DNA of 39,129 nucleotides. It comes from an uncultured Bacteroidales bacterium. Lineage in GTDB: Bacteria > Bacteroidota > Bacteroidia > Bacteroidales > Muribaculaceae. Shown one piece after another: positions 15,735-24,901 of the stretch. The position numbers and the translations under genes are program-made. The notes under the pieces are model-generated. The model ran no database searches. It was not told the origin of the DNA and saw nothing but the letters and a program-made list of their open reading frames with translations. The DNA lies in assembly GCA_949123685.1 (NCBI GenBank), contig CASBHZ010000024.1, positions 1 to 39,129 of the forward strand. The letters run 5' to 3'. Numbering within the stretch: position 1 is the first letter of the stretch; every line of letters starts with the position of its first letter.

Positions 15735-16799
15735 TCACTTACATTGAGACAACAGGAAAGAGGAGGCAAGAGCCACCGATTGAGAGAACGCAGCCTGCTG
15801 ACCGGCAACGGTTATAAAGAGATGCGTCGTGCCCGGCAACACCTTGTGTGTCACTTTGACCCCTGCCGCCAACAGTTTATCGCACATTTCCTCACCCTGG
15901 TCACGCAATATGTCATGGTCTGCATTTATCATCAACACCTCCGGCAATAATGCAAGATGTTCTGCAGAGGCGCAAAATGGAGAGACAAGAAGGGTTTCCG
16001 GGTTCATACCATCGAGATATGCTTCATTGAAAGCCTCCATGATACCGCCGTCAAGTCCGAATCCCTTGCCATACATCTTCCATGATAAAGATCCATCATT
16101 CCACACCTTTACAACAGGATAGAACAACACCAACGACCTTAACGACGGGACAAAAAAATCATCATGATGATTTTCACTCATCTTTATCATATTTAACGCC
16201 ACTGCCAACGCAAGATTTCCGCCTGCGCTATCGCCACCTATAGATATCCGCTCCCTGTCAAATCCATACTCTTCCGCATGCTCATACACCCAACCAACTG
16301 TCTCAGTACAGAAATTCAAGGCTGCCGGATAAGGATTCTCAGGGGCGAGAGGATATTCCACCGCAAGAACGGCGATACCGGATTCTTTTACCAATTCCGC
16401 GCAAAAACGCGAGCAACTGTTTATGCTTCCGAAGCACCAACCTCCTCCGTGCAGGTAAATCAATACCGGGAGTTTGACATCGGTTCTCACCTCCGGTTCA
16501 TAAATCCGGTATTTCCCGTTTATATCCAACGCCCTTACACCACGGGGGAGTTCCACTGTAACATTTCTGGAAGAACGCACATTTTCAAGTATCGAATTAT
16601 CTCCCGCAAGCGCCAGCCTTACAGCCTCTTCTTGACGTGACTGCAAACCTTCAGGCATATTTTCTACAAACGCCTTCGCCTGAGCCGTCATCACGCTGTC
16701 ATTTGCATGATTACAATTATATCCTGAAGATAACGACCCGCCTGACAAAACAGCTGACATAACTAATAAAAACGATATGAATCCTAAAGCACTAACCAC
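15735..16799 (-). CDS. Alpha/beta hydrolase, hormone-sensitive-lipase type esterase, exported
   Basis: 354 residues from a GTG at 16799, placed 2 bp after the tag stop. The N-terminus MVSALGFISFLLVMSAVLSG is a likely signal peptide. Catalytic features of the HSL family are all present: the oxyanion motif HGGG (117-120), nucleophile elbow GGDSAGG with S191, acid Asp in the NADHDILRD segment, and His in the late GTTHLFI. It hydrolyses short-chain or aryl esters; the natural substrate is unknown. Its place inside an alkylation-repair operon is odd, and it may detoxify an ester-type compound. Assignment to family is firm. Confidence 0.9.
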   Translation of the reverse strand: MVSALGFISFLLVMSAVLSGGSLSSGYNCNHANDSVMTAQAKAFVENMPEGLQSRQEEAVRLALAGDNSILENVRSSRNVTVELPRGVRALDINGKYRIYEPEVRTDVKLPVLIYLHGGGWCFGSINSCSRFCAELVKESGIAVLAVEYPLAPENPYPAALNFCTETVGWVYEHAEEYGFDRERISIGGDSAGGNLALAVALNMIKMSENHHDDFFVPSLRSLVLFYPVVKVWNDGSLSWKMYGKGFGLDGGIMEAFNEAYLDGMNPETLLVSPFCASAEHLALLPEVLMINADHDILRDQGEEMCDKLLAAGVKVTHKVLPGTTHLFITVAGQQAAFSQSVALASSFLLSQCK

Positions 16800-16803
16800 A
16801 AAC

Positions 16804-17367
16804 TTACTTATATTTACAGGGACAACAATTCAGATGATCATCAATGAATCCGGTTGCCTGAAGAAACGCATAGCATATCGTAGTGCCTACAAACTTAAAG
16901 CCTCTTCGTTTCAGATCCTTGCTCATAGCATCCGACACCGGAGACGAAGCCGGCACCGATTTCATGTCAGGAACATCATTGACAATCCTTTTTCCATCTG
17001 GAAGGAAAGTCATCACATAATTATAAAAAGATCCGAATTCCTTGACAACCTCATCAAACAGCCCGGCATTCACGATTGCGCCATGTATCTTCAACCGGTT
17101 TCTGACAATACCGTCAAAATGCATCAGTCGCTCTTCATCCTCCTGAGTCATTTTCGCTACAGACTTATAATCAAAATCAAGAAACGCCGTCCTGTAACCT
17201 TCACGCTTGCGCAACACTGTTATCCATGCGAGTCCGGCTTGAGCACCTTCAAGTATCAGAAACTCAAAAAGCCCCTTGTCATCAAAGACCTGACGTCCCC
17301 ACTCTTCATCATGATATTTCACATAAAGCGGGTCATCACCCGCCCACCAGCATCGAGTAGAATCCAT
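16804..17367 (-). CDS. tag: DNA-3-methyladenine glycosylase I
   Basis: 187 residues from the ATG at 17367; a longer open frame upstream lacks family similarity. It starts MDSTRCWWAGDDPLYVKYHD, giving the family's zinc-binding Cys6 and His19; the other ligands lie in DDHLNCCPC at the C-terminus. WGRQVFDDKGLFEFLILEG and QAGLAWITVLRKREGYR are the signature segments. It removes 3-methyladenine from DNA in the first step of base excision repair. It heads a minus-strand operon, tag, esterase, ogt, MFS. A minus-strand TAATTTTG about 30 bp before the ATG is a good -7 box. Confidence 0.95.
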   Translation of the reverse strand: MDSTRCWWAGDDPLYVKYHDEEWGRQVFDDKGLFEFLILEGAQAGLAWITVLRKREGYRTAFLDFDYKSVAKMTQEDEERLMHFDGIVRNRLKIHGAIVNAGLFDEVVKEFGSFYNYVMTFLPDGKRIVNDVPDMKSVPASSPVSDAMSKDLKRRGFKFVGTTICYAFLQATGFIDDHLNCCPCKYK

Positions 17368-17468
17368 AATCCATGTTCTTAAATAAGCAATATGCAAAAT
17401 TAAGGATTTTTTAGTAGCTGTAAAAATCAAGTTGAAAATGAAATATACATGAAGACCAATCGACCTTT

Positions 17469-17499
17469 TTTGCATCCACGCTTTATTTTTGTAAATTTG
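17469..17499 (+). promoter_or_regulatory. Consensus Bacteroidetes promoter
   Basis: TTTG (17469-17472), 19 bases, then TAAATTTG (17492-17499) is a full match to the -33/-7 consensus. It precedes the antiporter ATG at 17530 by 30 bp. Confidence 0.75.
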
Positions 17500-17529
17500 C
17501 AGCGAATAACCATCACTTCTCAACAACAT

Positions 17530-19035
17530 ATGCCAATAATCAGTGGTGAGAACATACTTCTTCTCGGATCGGTGCTCCTTATTGCGGGAGTGTTGATAGG
17601 CAAATCAAGTTACCGCACCGGACTCCCGTTACTCCTTGTGTTCCTGATTGTCGGAATGCTCTTCGGCACAGACGGTCTCGGACTGCAGTTCAGCAACATG
17701 CACGATGCCCAGTTCATTGGCATGATAGCTCTCTGCATCATACTGTTCTCCGGTGGCATGTCGACCAGCGTATCTTCAATCCGTCCCGTCCTCTCTTCCG
17801 GTATCATGCTTTCAACCATCGGCGTTCTCCTCACCTCCCTGATTACCGGCTTGTTCATTTTCTGGCTTTCGGGAATTTCCTGGACCAACATACATTTTGC
17901 CTTCATACCTTCGCTCCTGCTTGCGTCAACAATGTCGTCAACAGACTCCGCATCCGTATTCGGCATATTGGGATCCCAGAAAGTGGGATTGAAAAATAAT
18001 CTCCGTCCCCTTCTTGAACTTGAAAGCGGTTCAAACGATCCTATGGCATATATGCTTACCATAATACTCATAGAAGCCATAACATTGGGAAACTCGCTTT
18101 CTGCATCCATGCTTGTCAGCCAGCTCGCACTGCAGTTCGGCATCGGCAGTGCATCAGGCATCGCCATGGGATTCATTACCAAATGGATAACCGGACTCTA
18201 CCGCAGGATTGGCAATAAGACAACTACCGAAGATCCGGGACAAGCCACTGCCATGATCTCAATCCTCATAATAGGAGCCATATTCCTAACATACACCTTG
18301 ACAACAGCCATGCAAGGCAACGGCTATCTTGCCGTATATATCTGCGGAATCGTACTCGGCAACTCCTCTCTTCCTTACCACAAGAGCATTTCGAAGTTTA
18401 TGAACGGCTTGACCTGGCTTGCCCAGATAGTGGTATTCCTCATGTTAGGATTGCTTGTCAATCCGCATGAAATGCTGTCTGTAGCTGCAGTCTCTTTCCT
18501 GATCGGCTTATTCATGATAATTGCGGGACGACCGCTAAGCGTATTCCTGTGCCTTGCCCCGTTCCGCAAAATAAACCTCAGGACAAAGACCTTCATCTCC
18601 TGGGTAGGACTCAGGGGTGCCGTGCCCATAATCTTCGCCACATATCCTGTAATAGCTGAAATTCCAGGAGCGTCACAAATATTCAACATAGTGTTCTTTG
18701 TCACACTCCTGTCTTTAATTATTCAAGGGACCTCCGTTATTTCCGTGGCACGAAAGCTGAATCTTATAGACGACAGCACTCCTCGGGAACATGATTTCGG
18801 AGTTGAGCTTGCCGACGAACATCCCACTTCGCTTCACTCGATTGTGCTCAATGCCTCACATCTGGAAAATGGCAACACATTGAGCTGTATCAACCTGCCG
18901 GAAGGTTCCCTCGTGATGATGATCCACCGTGACGGACAATACATAGTCCCCAACGGCAAACGGCAACTCAAGGAAGGAGACAAGCTATTGATAATAAAAG
19001 GTGAAGTGGAAACAGACGGACAGAAAAAACAATAA
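17530..19035 (+). CDS. K+/H+ antiporter, CPA1 family, NhaP2/CvrA type
   Basis: 501 residues from the ATG at 17530, chosen because the upstream extension overlaps the promoter and has no family similarity. About 12-13 membrane segments cover residues 8-395. The ion-path region ASTMSSTDSASVFGILGSQ and the segment ELESGSNDPMAYMLTI carry the conserved TDSA and ND of CPA1 exchangers. After the membrane part, residues about 410-495 form a TrkA_C-type regulatory domain (LPEGSLVMMIHRDGQYIVPN and LKEGDKLLIIKG). It exchanges potassium or sodium for protons at the inner membrane. A K+/H+ specificity is likely from the TrkA_C tail, but not proven. Confidence 0.9.
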   Translation: MPIISGENILLLGSVLLIAGVLIGKSSYRTGLPLLLVFLIVGMLFGTDGLGLQFSNMHDAQFIGMIALCIILFSGGMSTSVSSIRPVLSSGIMLSTIGVLLTSLITGLFIFWLSGISWTNIHFAFIPSLLLASTMSSTDSASVFGILGSQKVGLKNNLRPLLELESGSNDPMAYMLTIILIEAITLGNSLSASMLVSQLALQFGIGSASGIAMGFITKWITGLYRRIGNKTTTEDPGQATAMISILIIGAIFLTYTLTTAMQGNGYLAVYICGIVLGNSSLPYHKSISKFMNGLTWLAQIVVFLMLGLLVNPHEMLSVAAVSFLIGLFMIIAGRPLSVFLCLAPFRKINLRTKTFISWVGLRGAVPIIFATYPVIAEIPGASQIFNIVFFVTLLSLIIQGTSVISVARKLNLIDDSTPREHDFGVELADEHPTSLHSIVLNASHLENGNTLSCINLPEGSLVMMIHRDGQYIVPNGKRQLKEGDKLLIIKGEVETDGQKKQ

Positions 19036-19097
19036 AACTTGTTTTGGTAAGTTTACCTTTCTGAAACGTAATAATATAAGTAATAAAAAAACACGAT

Positions 19098-20120
19098 ATG
19101 GCTAAAATAGTTACATTAGGCGAAATCATGCTTCGCCTTTCTCCCGAAGGGAATAAGAGATTTGTGCAGGTAGACAGTTTCGATGCCATCTGGGGCGGTG
19201 GCGAGGCAAATGTTGCTGTAAGCTGTGCTAACTATGGACTCGATGCATTCTTTGTCAGCAAGCTCCCGAGCCATGAAATAGGTCAGGCAGCTGTCAATGC
19301 ATTGCGCCGATATGGTGTCGACACCCGATATATCGCCCGTGGCGGCGACCGCGTAGGAATATATTACTGCGAGACAGGCGCTTCCATGCGCCCGTCCAAA
19401 GTGATATACGACCGTGCACACTCCTCTATCGCCGAAGCCGATCCTACTGATTTTGATTTCGACGAAATAATGAAAGATGCCTCATGGTTCCATTGGAGCG
19501 GAATAACACCCGCAATTTCCGACAAGGCTGCAGAACTCACACGCCTTGCATGCGAAGCCGCAAAACGACACGGTGTTACCGTATCCGTCGACCTTAACTT
19601 CCGCAAAAAACTTTGGACCAAAGAAAAGGCACAAAGCATAATGCGCCCCTTGATGCAGTATGTAGACGTATGCATAGGCAACGAAGAAGATGCCGAACTT
19701 TGTCTCGGCTTCAAGCCTGATGCAGATGTGGAAGCCGGAGAAACAGGAGCTGAAGGCTACAAAGGAATATTCCGTGCCATGGCGCAGGAATTTGGATTCC
19801 GCTACGTCGCATCCACATTGAGGGAATCTTTCTCGGCAACACACAACGGCTGGAAAGCCATGATATATGACGGTAACGAGTTTTATGAGTCAAAGCGTTA
19901 TGATATCGACCCGATCATCGACCGCGTAGGTGGCGGAGACTCATTTTCCGGAGGACTTATATATGGACTGCTCACCAAACCGACGCAAGGCGAAGCGTTG
20001 GAGTTTGCGGTAGCGGCATCAGCCCTCAAACATACCGTCAACGGAGATTTCAACCTGGTCCGGGTTGAAGAAGTAGAAGCCTTGGCTGGAGGATCAGCCA
20101 ACGGCAGAGTGCAACGTTAA
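19098..20120 (+). CDS. kdgK: 2-keto-3-deoxygluconate kinase (PfkB family)
   Basis: 340 residues, the usual length. GEIMLRLSP at the start and WGGGEANVA near 32-40 are the first PfkB signature; DRVGGGDSFSGGL (275-287) is the second, with catalytic base D281. Within the PfkB family the combination of SVDLNFRKKLW and a long insert around CIGNEEDAELCLG fits KDG kinases, which phosphorylate 2-keto-3-deoxygluconate in uronate and pectin breakdown. Other sugar specificities are possible. It lies 62 bp after the antiporter and 9 bp before a GltD-like gene; no KDPG aldolase is nearby. Confidence 0.87.
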   Translation: MAKIVTLGEIMLRLSPEGNKRFVQVDSFDAIWGGGEANVAVSCANYGLDAFFVSKLPSHEIGQAAVNALRRYGVDTRYIARGGDRVGIYYCETGASMRPSKVIYDRAHSSIAEADPTDFDFDEIMKDASWFHWSGITPAISDKAAELTRLACEAAKRHGVTVSVDLNFRKKLWTKEKAQSIMRPLMQYVDVCIGNEEDAELCLGFKPDADVEAGETGAEGYKGIFRAMAQEFGFRYVASTLRESFSATHNGWKAMIYDGNEFYESKRYDIDPIIDRVGGGDSFSGGLIYGLLTKPTQGEALEFAVAASALKHTVNGDFNLVRVEEVEALAGGSANGRVQR

Positions 20121-20129
20121 AAATTATTT

Positions 20130-21446
20130 ATGGAGCAATTTAAAGAAGTATCGCAAAATTACACGCTTCCCGAAGCTATCAGGGAAGCCCAGAGGTGTCT
20201 GGGATGCAAAGTAGCGGGATGCAAGAAAGGCTGTCCCATCGGAAATGATATCCCTGACTGGATAGCGGAACTGGCTAAAGGAAATTTCGGCAACGCCATC
20301 GAAATAATCCGCAGCCGCAGCAATCTTCCGGCAGTTTGTGGCCGCGTATGCGCCCACGAACGTCAATGCGAAGGAAACTGCGCCCTCGCAAAGGTTGGAA
20401 AGCATATAAATATCGGTAAGCTGGAGAGGTTCGTAGCAGATTTCGACAGCGCATCCGGATTGAATCATGACAAGATCCCCGAGAAAACCAAAGGTTGCGT
20501 AGCCGTGATAGGCAGCGGACCGGCAGGGCTCACAATCGCCGGAGACCTCGCGCGCAAAGGGTTTAATGTAGAAATCTTTGAGATGGAACAGGAAGCAGGA
20601 GGTGTTCTCCTTTATGGAATACCTGAATACCGTCTTCCCAAAGAGGTTGTCCGTCGCGAAATACGCAAAATAGAAGCCCTCGGTGTCAAATTCCATCTCG
20701 GTGTGACAATCGGTGAAGATTTCACAATCGATGACCTTTTCGACCGTGGATTCGATGCCATATTCATAGGCACAGGTGCTGGTCTTCCAAAAAAATTGCC
20801 CATAGAAGGGATGAATCATGCCGGCGTGCGTCAGGCACTCAGGTTCCTGCGTCGCGTGCAGTTATATAACTCCGGACATCTCGACCGCAAAGAAGTCGTG
20901 GTGGGCGACGGAGACAGAGTGTTCGTGATCGGAGGCGGCAACACCGCCATGGATGCGGCACGCACCGCCCTGCGTATGGGCAGCAAGGAAGTGACCGTGG
21001 TGTATTACCGTACAGCCGACAAATTACGCGCATTGCGTTCCGAATACGAGGAAGCAGTGGCAGAAGGAGTCAAATTCATGTGGAACTCCAATGTCGTGAA
21101 AGTTAACGGAGGCGAAGGCACAAGCCTGAAATCATTGATAATAGAAACCGATGGAGAATGTATGGAATATCCCGCAGACCATCTGGTAGCTGCAGTGGGA
21201 AGCGCCCCGGCGGCACGGATAGTCTCCACAACAGAAGGTATCGACGTTGATGCCAAAGGATACGTGCTCACCCGGGAAATGCCTTACGGCATGACAACAC
21301 GCGTCGGCGTGTTCGCCGGAGGAGACGTGTCGGCACAACCGGCAACCGTGGTTCATGCCATGCGCGATGCAAAGAAAGTGGCAGAGGCAATAGAGCAATA
21401 TGTTTCGGCAGTGAAACTTATTGCCGCCATCAATCCAACAGAATAA
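20130..21446 (+). CDS. GltD-like NADPH-dependent oxidoreductase (glutamate synthase small subunit type)
   Basis: 438 residues. The N-terminal Fer4_20 domain has CLGCKVAGCKKGCPIGNDIP and CGRVCAHERQCEGNC, which bind two iron-sulfur clusters. An FAD-binding site follows (IGSGPAGLTIAGDLARKG), then the NADPH site (VIGGGNTAMDAARTALRMG), and the closing FAGGDVSAQPATVVHAM. This is the GltA/GltD or sulfide dehydrogenase-alpha architecture. In free-standing form such proteins are annotated as NADPH-dependent glutamate synthase or as the NfnB subunit; no partner subunit is next to it, so which reaction it catalyses is open. The 3' end overlaps the converging HAD gene by 17 bp. Confidence 0.88.
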   Translation: MEQFKEVSQNYTLPEAIREAQRCLGCKVAGCKKGCPIGNDIPDWIAELAKGNFGNAIEIIRSRSNLPAVCGRVCAHERQCEGNCALAKVGKHINIGKLERFVADFDSASGLNHDKIPEKTKGCVAVIGSGPAGLTIAGDLARKGFNVEIFEMEQEAGGVLLYGIPEYRLPKEVVRREIRKIEALGVKFHLGVTIGEDFTIDDLFDRGFDAIFIGTGAGLPKKLPIEGMNHAGVRQALRFLRRVQLYNSGHLDRKEVVVGDGDRVFVIGGGNTAMDAARTALRMGSKEVTVVYYRTADKLRALRSEYEEAVAEGVKFMWNSNVVKVNGGEGTSLKSLIIETDGECMEYPADHLVAAVGSAPAARIVSTTEGIDVDAKGYVLTREMPYGMTTRVGVFAGGDVSAQPATVVHAMRDAKKVAEAIEQYVSAVKLIAAINPTE

Positions 21447-22005
21447 ACCTTATTCCTTCCCGCCGTATCATATCCAGACTGCGGCGGGAAGGTTCCACTA
21501 AATAATTCACGCCATCCCTGTTTGCCCGAAGAATCGGCAGGTCATCCATATGGTCCGTTATTACTATAGTTTTTTCAGTGAAGCCGCCCATTTTTTCCCG
21601 GACATCCATTTCTTTGCGTGCACCTTTATTTTCCTGACATCCGGCAATCGTTGACGACACTTTCCCTATTCCCATCTTGTCGGCAAAAACAGTGGCATAC
21701 ATTTCAGGCGCGGCAGTTGCAAGAATCACGTTATCGTCACCCTTGATGATTTCTAAAACTTTATTGTTAACTTTTCCACATAAAAACTGGGTGAAATCAT
21801 CAATATCCTTATCCGACATTAACCTCGAGGCAAGAGATACAATCTTCCCTTTTGCCTGATGATGGCTTATAAACTTTATTTTCCTGACGAGCACTACAAG
21901 ACCTAAACGAAACCTCAGTCCCGGATAACGTCTGAAAATGAATCTAACAAACTCCGTAAAAGAATTGCAATCCACCAATGTGCCGTCAAGATCCACAACA
22001 ACCAT
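21430..22005 (-). CDS. HAD-superfamily phosphatase (IB type)
   Basis: 191 residues from the ATG at 22005 (a TTG two codons upstream is less likely). Motif I is VVVDLDGTLVD at residues 2-12, with nucleophile D5 and acid D7. Motif II is VILATAAPEM, and motif IV is VITDHMDDLPIL with the metal-binding Asp pair. The helical cap after motif I is of the phosphoserine-phosphatase-like IB group. It removes phosphate from a small metabolite, not identified. Last gene of a minus-strand cluster with a phosphoribosyltransferase and two glycosyltransferases; its end overlaps the GltD-like gene. Confidence 0.83.
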   Translation of the reverse strand: MVVVDLDGTLVDCNSFTEFVRFIFRRYPGLRFRLGLVVLVRKIKFISHHQAKGKIVSLASRLMSDKDIDDFTQFLCGKVNNKVLEIIKGDDNVILATAAPEMYATVFADKMGIGKVSSTIAGCQENKGARKEMDVREKMGGFTEKTIVITDHMDDLPILRANRDGVNYLVEPSRRSLDMIRREGIRFILLD

Positions 22006-22038
22006 AATCAACCTCTAAAATTATATACCTCCCAACAC

Positions 22039-22626
22039 CTAAAGCCTAACACCTAAAGCCTCCCTCGCCACATCCACCGCCCAAGGAAATCTGATAAGGG
22101 TCGAATCCCGGAATAAAGCATAATCAGGCTCAACCATCGGTTCCTTACGCGTCACGGTAATTACAGCCGTGCGGATCTCATTGTCATTTGACACTATCTT
22201 CATTGCCTCCACAACGCTCAATAGAGAAAGACCGCTGTCCACTGCATCGTCAACAACAAGCACCTTACATGCGCCTTGTGCAAGCCGTTCCCTCAATAAC
22301 GGATCAAGATCTATCTTTTTTAATTCCCGATTGCGAAAACTGTCCTTCATCTCAAGCCATTTAGCCTCCACACAGCGGAGAAAACCGTTTACAAAAGCCG
22401 GAAGAACCCGCAATATAGAAACCAGAATCCCTTTCTTGGCTGACGTTCCGCTCCTCTGGCTGGTAATTATGAACTTATTTTCAGCATCGAACCGGTCTGC
22501 CACATAGACTCCGGCACGGGCAATCCCCACAAGCGTGTCAAACATATAGCCCGAATCCAGAACTTCCTTTTCCAGACACTGACACATCTTCCAGAATCCC
22601 TCTTCATTTACCGTTATTACTTTCAT
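22039..22626 (-). CDS. Phosphoribosyltransferase-family protein
   Basis: 195 residues. The PRPP-binding loop is VLVVDDAVDSGLSLL (122-136), with the two acidic residues preceding a hydroxyl-rich turn, and GIARAGVYVADRF (35-47) is the usual upstream strand-loop. Type I PRTases link a base to PRPP in salvage, or act as regulators. A long insert between the two motifs is rich in Lys and Arg. The substrate cannot be told. Position between a GT2 gene (9-bp gap) and the HAD gene suggests a shared operon. Confidence 0.8.
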   Translation of the reverse strand: MKVITVNEEGFWKMCQCLEKEVLDSGYMFDTLVGIARAGVYVADRFDAENKFIITSQRSGTSAKKGILVSILRVLPAFVNGFLRCVEAKWLEMKDSFRNRELKKIDLDPLLRERLAQGACKVLVVDDAVDSGLSLLSVVEAMKIVSNDNEIRTAVITVTRKEPMVEPDYALFRDSTLIRFPWAVDVAREALGVRL

Positions 22627-22635
22627 TCCGATCCA

Positions 22636-23598
22636 TTATGTCCACAACATATACGCTCCTCGTCCTCCAATTGCGGTGTAATGATAAAGCATTTTAAGCA
22701 GCCATCTGCGATACCCTGACAGGCAACTATGCCTCAAAGCCCGTTCAAGTAGTGGAGCGGCAAGGTCATGACGCTTCTCACGTTCATAGTGCGAGGCAAG
22801 TATGGCACGCCGATAATTTATCATGCCAATAATCCATTCGGCATCATCCCTGCCCGAGCATGCTACATCTTCCTCCGCCCTGTCTATGGCTCGTTCCCAT
22901 TCTCCAGCCTTTGAATGGAAATCCGTGCCGGTAATAGACTCTGCCTGAGGATAGATATAAGCGAGGACCCTGTCAATCGCAACTATAGCCGGATTAGCCA
23001 GCAGGATCCTGATTCCCGCTTCCCAATCATCCCATCCTGTAAGTGAATTATCCCATCCCCCCGCTTTGCGAAAAAAAGAAGTTCTGGCAGCATAGCATAG
23101 CGTTCCCAACAATGCATGATATATATGATAACGCCAATAATTTCCGGGATTGAACTTCCGCTTTTTCACAGAACCATCCGGATAAATCACTTCCGTGCGC
23201 CAATGCACCAGGTCCACAGCGCTGTCATTACAGAAAGCAGACATTGCATTTTCTATCAGATCCGGAGCCATGGCATCGTCAGAATCAAAAAAAAGCACAT
23301 ATTCCGTGTCAACTTCCATCAATCCCCTGTTGCGTGCACATGCAGCCCCGGGGCGTTGTTCATCAACAAGCTTTACCGAAAACTCCACCTCCTTATTCGC
23401 TTCGATCCATTCCTTGACAACCGGAGCCGTCCTGTCAGTTGAGCCATTATCCACAACGATAACCCTCACCGGTCTCCAGGTCTGTGCCTTCACGCTATCA
23501 AGACACCTTACAATCAGCCCCTCACGATTTTTCACCGGAATAACCACAGACATGCCACAATCGTTCATGCCGATATTTTTTGTATCATTCTCAATCAT
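22636..23598 (-). CDS. GT2-family glycosyltransferase
   Basis: 320 residues. The GT-A fold of family 2 starts MSVVIPVKNREGLIVRCLDS and includes VDNGSTDRTAPVV (nucleotide-sugar site) and LFFDSDDAMAPDLIENA with the metal-binding DSD. CAARTSFFRKAGGWDNSL and GWDDWEAGIRIL follow, as in sugar transferases that act on glycans or lipids. No membrane helices. Ends with a helical tail (RRAILASHYERE...). Six bases after the upstream GT2 gene. Substrate unknown. Confidence 0.87.
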   Translation of the reverse strand: MIENDTKNIGMNDCGMSVVIPVKNREGLIVRCLDSVKAQTWRPVRVIVVDNGSTDRTAPVVKEWIEANKEVEFSVKLVDEQRPGAACARNRGLMEVDTEYVLFFDSDDAMAPDLIENAMSAFCNDSAVDLVHWRTEVIYPDGSVKKRKFNPGNYWRYHIYHALLGTLCYAARTSFFRKAGGWDNSLTGWDDWEAGIRILLANPAIVAIDRVLAYIYPQAESITGTDFHSKAGEWERAIDRAEEDVACSGRDDAEWIIGMINYRRAILASHYEREKRHDLAAPLLERALRHSCLSGYRRWLLKMLYHYTAIGGRGAYMLWT

Positions 23599-23604
23599 AT
23601 GGAT

Positions 23605-24606
23605 CTACATTGGAAAATCATTTTTCTCCCCGTTGTAGCTTTCAACTATATAAGGCGGACGCCCTTTGGTCTCATTGAAAATCCTGCCGATATATTCCCC
23701 TATTATTCCAAGAGCAAGCAACTGCATGCCTCCAAGAAATAGGATAACACAGATCAGGGTGGGAAAACCCGTTATCACCTCGCCCCACACCAATGTCTTT
23801 ACAAACATGAATATCAGATATGCAAAAGCAAGGAAAGACACCAATATTCCTGCAATCATGGATATTCTCAAAGGGGAAGTGGTGTAACTTGTTATCCCCT
23901 CTATTGCAAGATTCACGAGCCTTATTAATTTATAATTGGACACTCCCCCATTCCTGTCTGCCTGATCAAAAGGCACCTCCTTCTTGTGGAAACCTACCCA
24001 ACAATAGAGCCCCTTCATATATCTCTGCGTTTCCCTCATCTGAGTCAGCGCCCTCACGGCACGCCTGTCAAGCAGACGGAAATCACCGACATTGGGAAGA
24101 ATGTCAATATCGCTCACCTTGCTCAAGAAGTTATAGAAAGAAAGTGAGAGAACCTTGCGTATCCGGCTTTCCCGACCACGATTTATCCGTTTTCCATAAA
24201 CGTCGTCATACCCCCTCTCCCACCAATATATCATTTCCGGCACCACGTTAAGCGGATGCTGAAGATCTGCATCCATTATCACCGCCGCATCACCTTTGGC
24301 ATAATCCATACCGGCAAGCATGGCGCTTTCCTTCCCGAAGTTACGGGAAAGGCTCAATACCGTCACTCTTTCGTCTTCATCCCTGAGAGCCTTTATAATA
24401 TCCAATGTGCTGTCGGAACTTCCATCGTTGATGAAGAGAAATTCCATCTCATATCCGCTCATGTCAACCTCTGAAATCATATCGACATCATTATCTTTGA
24501 CGGCAACCTGATAACGGGAATGCGAAAAGAGATCAAGCTCTTCATGCAGACGGACTAAATTTGCCTCTTCATTGTGACATGGTATTATAAAGGTAATTTT
24601 TTTCAT
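23605..24606 (-). CDS. GT2-family DPM1/GtrB-like glycosyltransferase, membrane-bound
   Basis: 333 residues. The GT-A domain starts ITFIIPCHNEEANL, with INDGSSDSTLDII and the metal site VIMDADLQHPLNVVP (112-116 DADLQ). The C-terminal part has two membrane helices (about 245-267 and 277-299), as in GtrB/ArnC/DPM1 enzymes that load a sugar onto undecaprenyl phosphate. Residues 31-50 form an insertion not seen in its paralogue. The start codon directly abuts the terminal repeat of the hairpin element at 24607, so its untranslated leader comes from that element. Confidence 0.9.
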   Translation of the reverse strand: MKKITFIIPCHNEEANLVRLHEELDLFSHSRYQVAVKDNDVDMISEVDMSGYEMEFLFINDGSSDSTLDIIKALRDEDERVTVLSLSRNFGKESAMLAGMDYAKGDAAVIMDADLQHPLNVVPEMIYWWERGYDDVYGKRINRGRESRIRKVLSLSFYNFLSKVSDIDILPNVGDFRLLDRRAVRALTQMRETQRYMKGLYCWVGFHKKEVPFDQADRNGGVSNYKLIRLVNLAIEGITSYTTSPLRISMIAGILVSFLAFAYLIFMFVKTLVWGEVITGFPTLICVILFLGGMQLLALGIIGEYIGRIFNETKGRPPYIVESYNGEKNDFPM

Positions 24607-24790
24607 AAGTAAGTGATCGCATTAAACACATATTATAAACGCAGCTATTTTTGAAAGATTTTCCGGTGTTGATAAAGGAGCAATGCGTGCATTGTGACTG
24701 AAGAAACACGGGAAAAGATGCAAAAAGAGCAAGTTGATGATATGTGAGATTAAAATCATTTTATTATCGGTTTAATGCGACTACTTACTT
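24607..24790. repeat. Hairpin element C with 21-bp terminal inverted repeats
   Basis: The ends are inverted copies of one another with 19 of 21 positions equal: the left end contains AGTGATCGCATTAAAC (24607-24627), the right end GTTTAATGCGACTACTTACTT's counterpart (24770-24790). The interior, read on the minus strand, shares CAGTCACAATGCACGCATTG followed by CTCCTTT and the stretch CTTTTTGCATCTTT with the elements at 31401 and 31651. It forms the whole leader of the minus-strand glycosyltransferase gene. No coding frame is present. Confidence 0.75.
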
Positions 24791-24804
24791 AAGTATGCGC
24801 AATT

Positions 24805-24843
24805 ACTTAGAAGTTGTTTAAACAACCTAAACCGCTTCTAAGT
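24805..24843. repeat. Nested palindrome between two glycosyltransferase genes
   Basis: Outer arms ACTTAGAAG (24805-24813) and CTTCTAAGT (24835-24843) enclose the perfect palindrome GTTGTTTAAACAAC (24813-24826). It includes copy 2 of the dispersed motif TTAGAAGnTGTTTA (24807-24820). It could be a terminator for neither gene given its place upstream of both, so an operator or repeat relic is more likely. Confidence 0.55.
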
Positions 24844-24874
24844 ACAAATTTAATCAAAATATCGTTTTTTTCAT

Positions 24875-24882
24875 TAAATTTG
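24875..24882 (+). promoter_or_regulatory. -7 promoter box of the plus-strand GT2 gene
   Basis: TAAATTTG, 19 bp ahead of the ATG at 24902. No clear -33 TTTG at standard spacing. Confidence 0.5.
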
Positions 24883-24901
24883 TATCTCAATCTTTTCAGC
24901 T

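Noticed and set aside
24607..24790. Invertible promoter segment between the two divergent glycosyltransferase genes
   Set aside because: Terminal inverted repeats would permit it, but the plus-strand gene has its own -7 box outside the segment, no promoter consensus is seen inside, and the content matches the non-inverting A/B elements.
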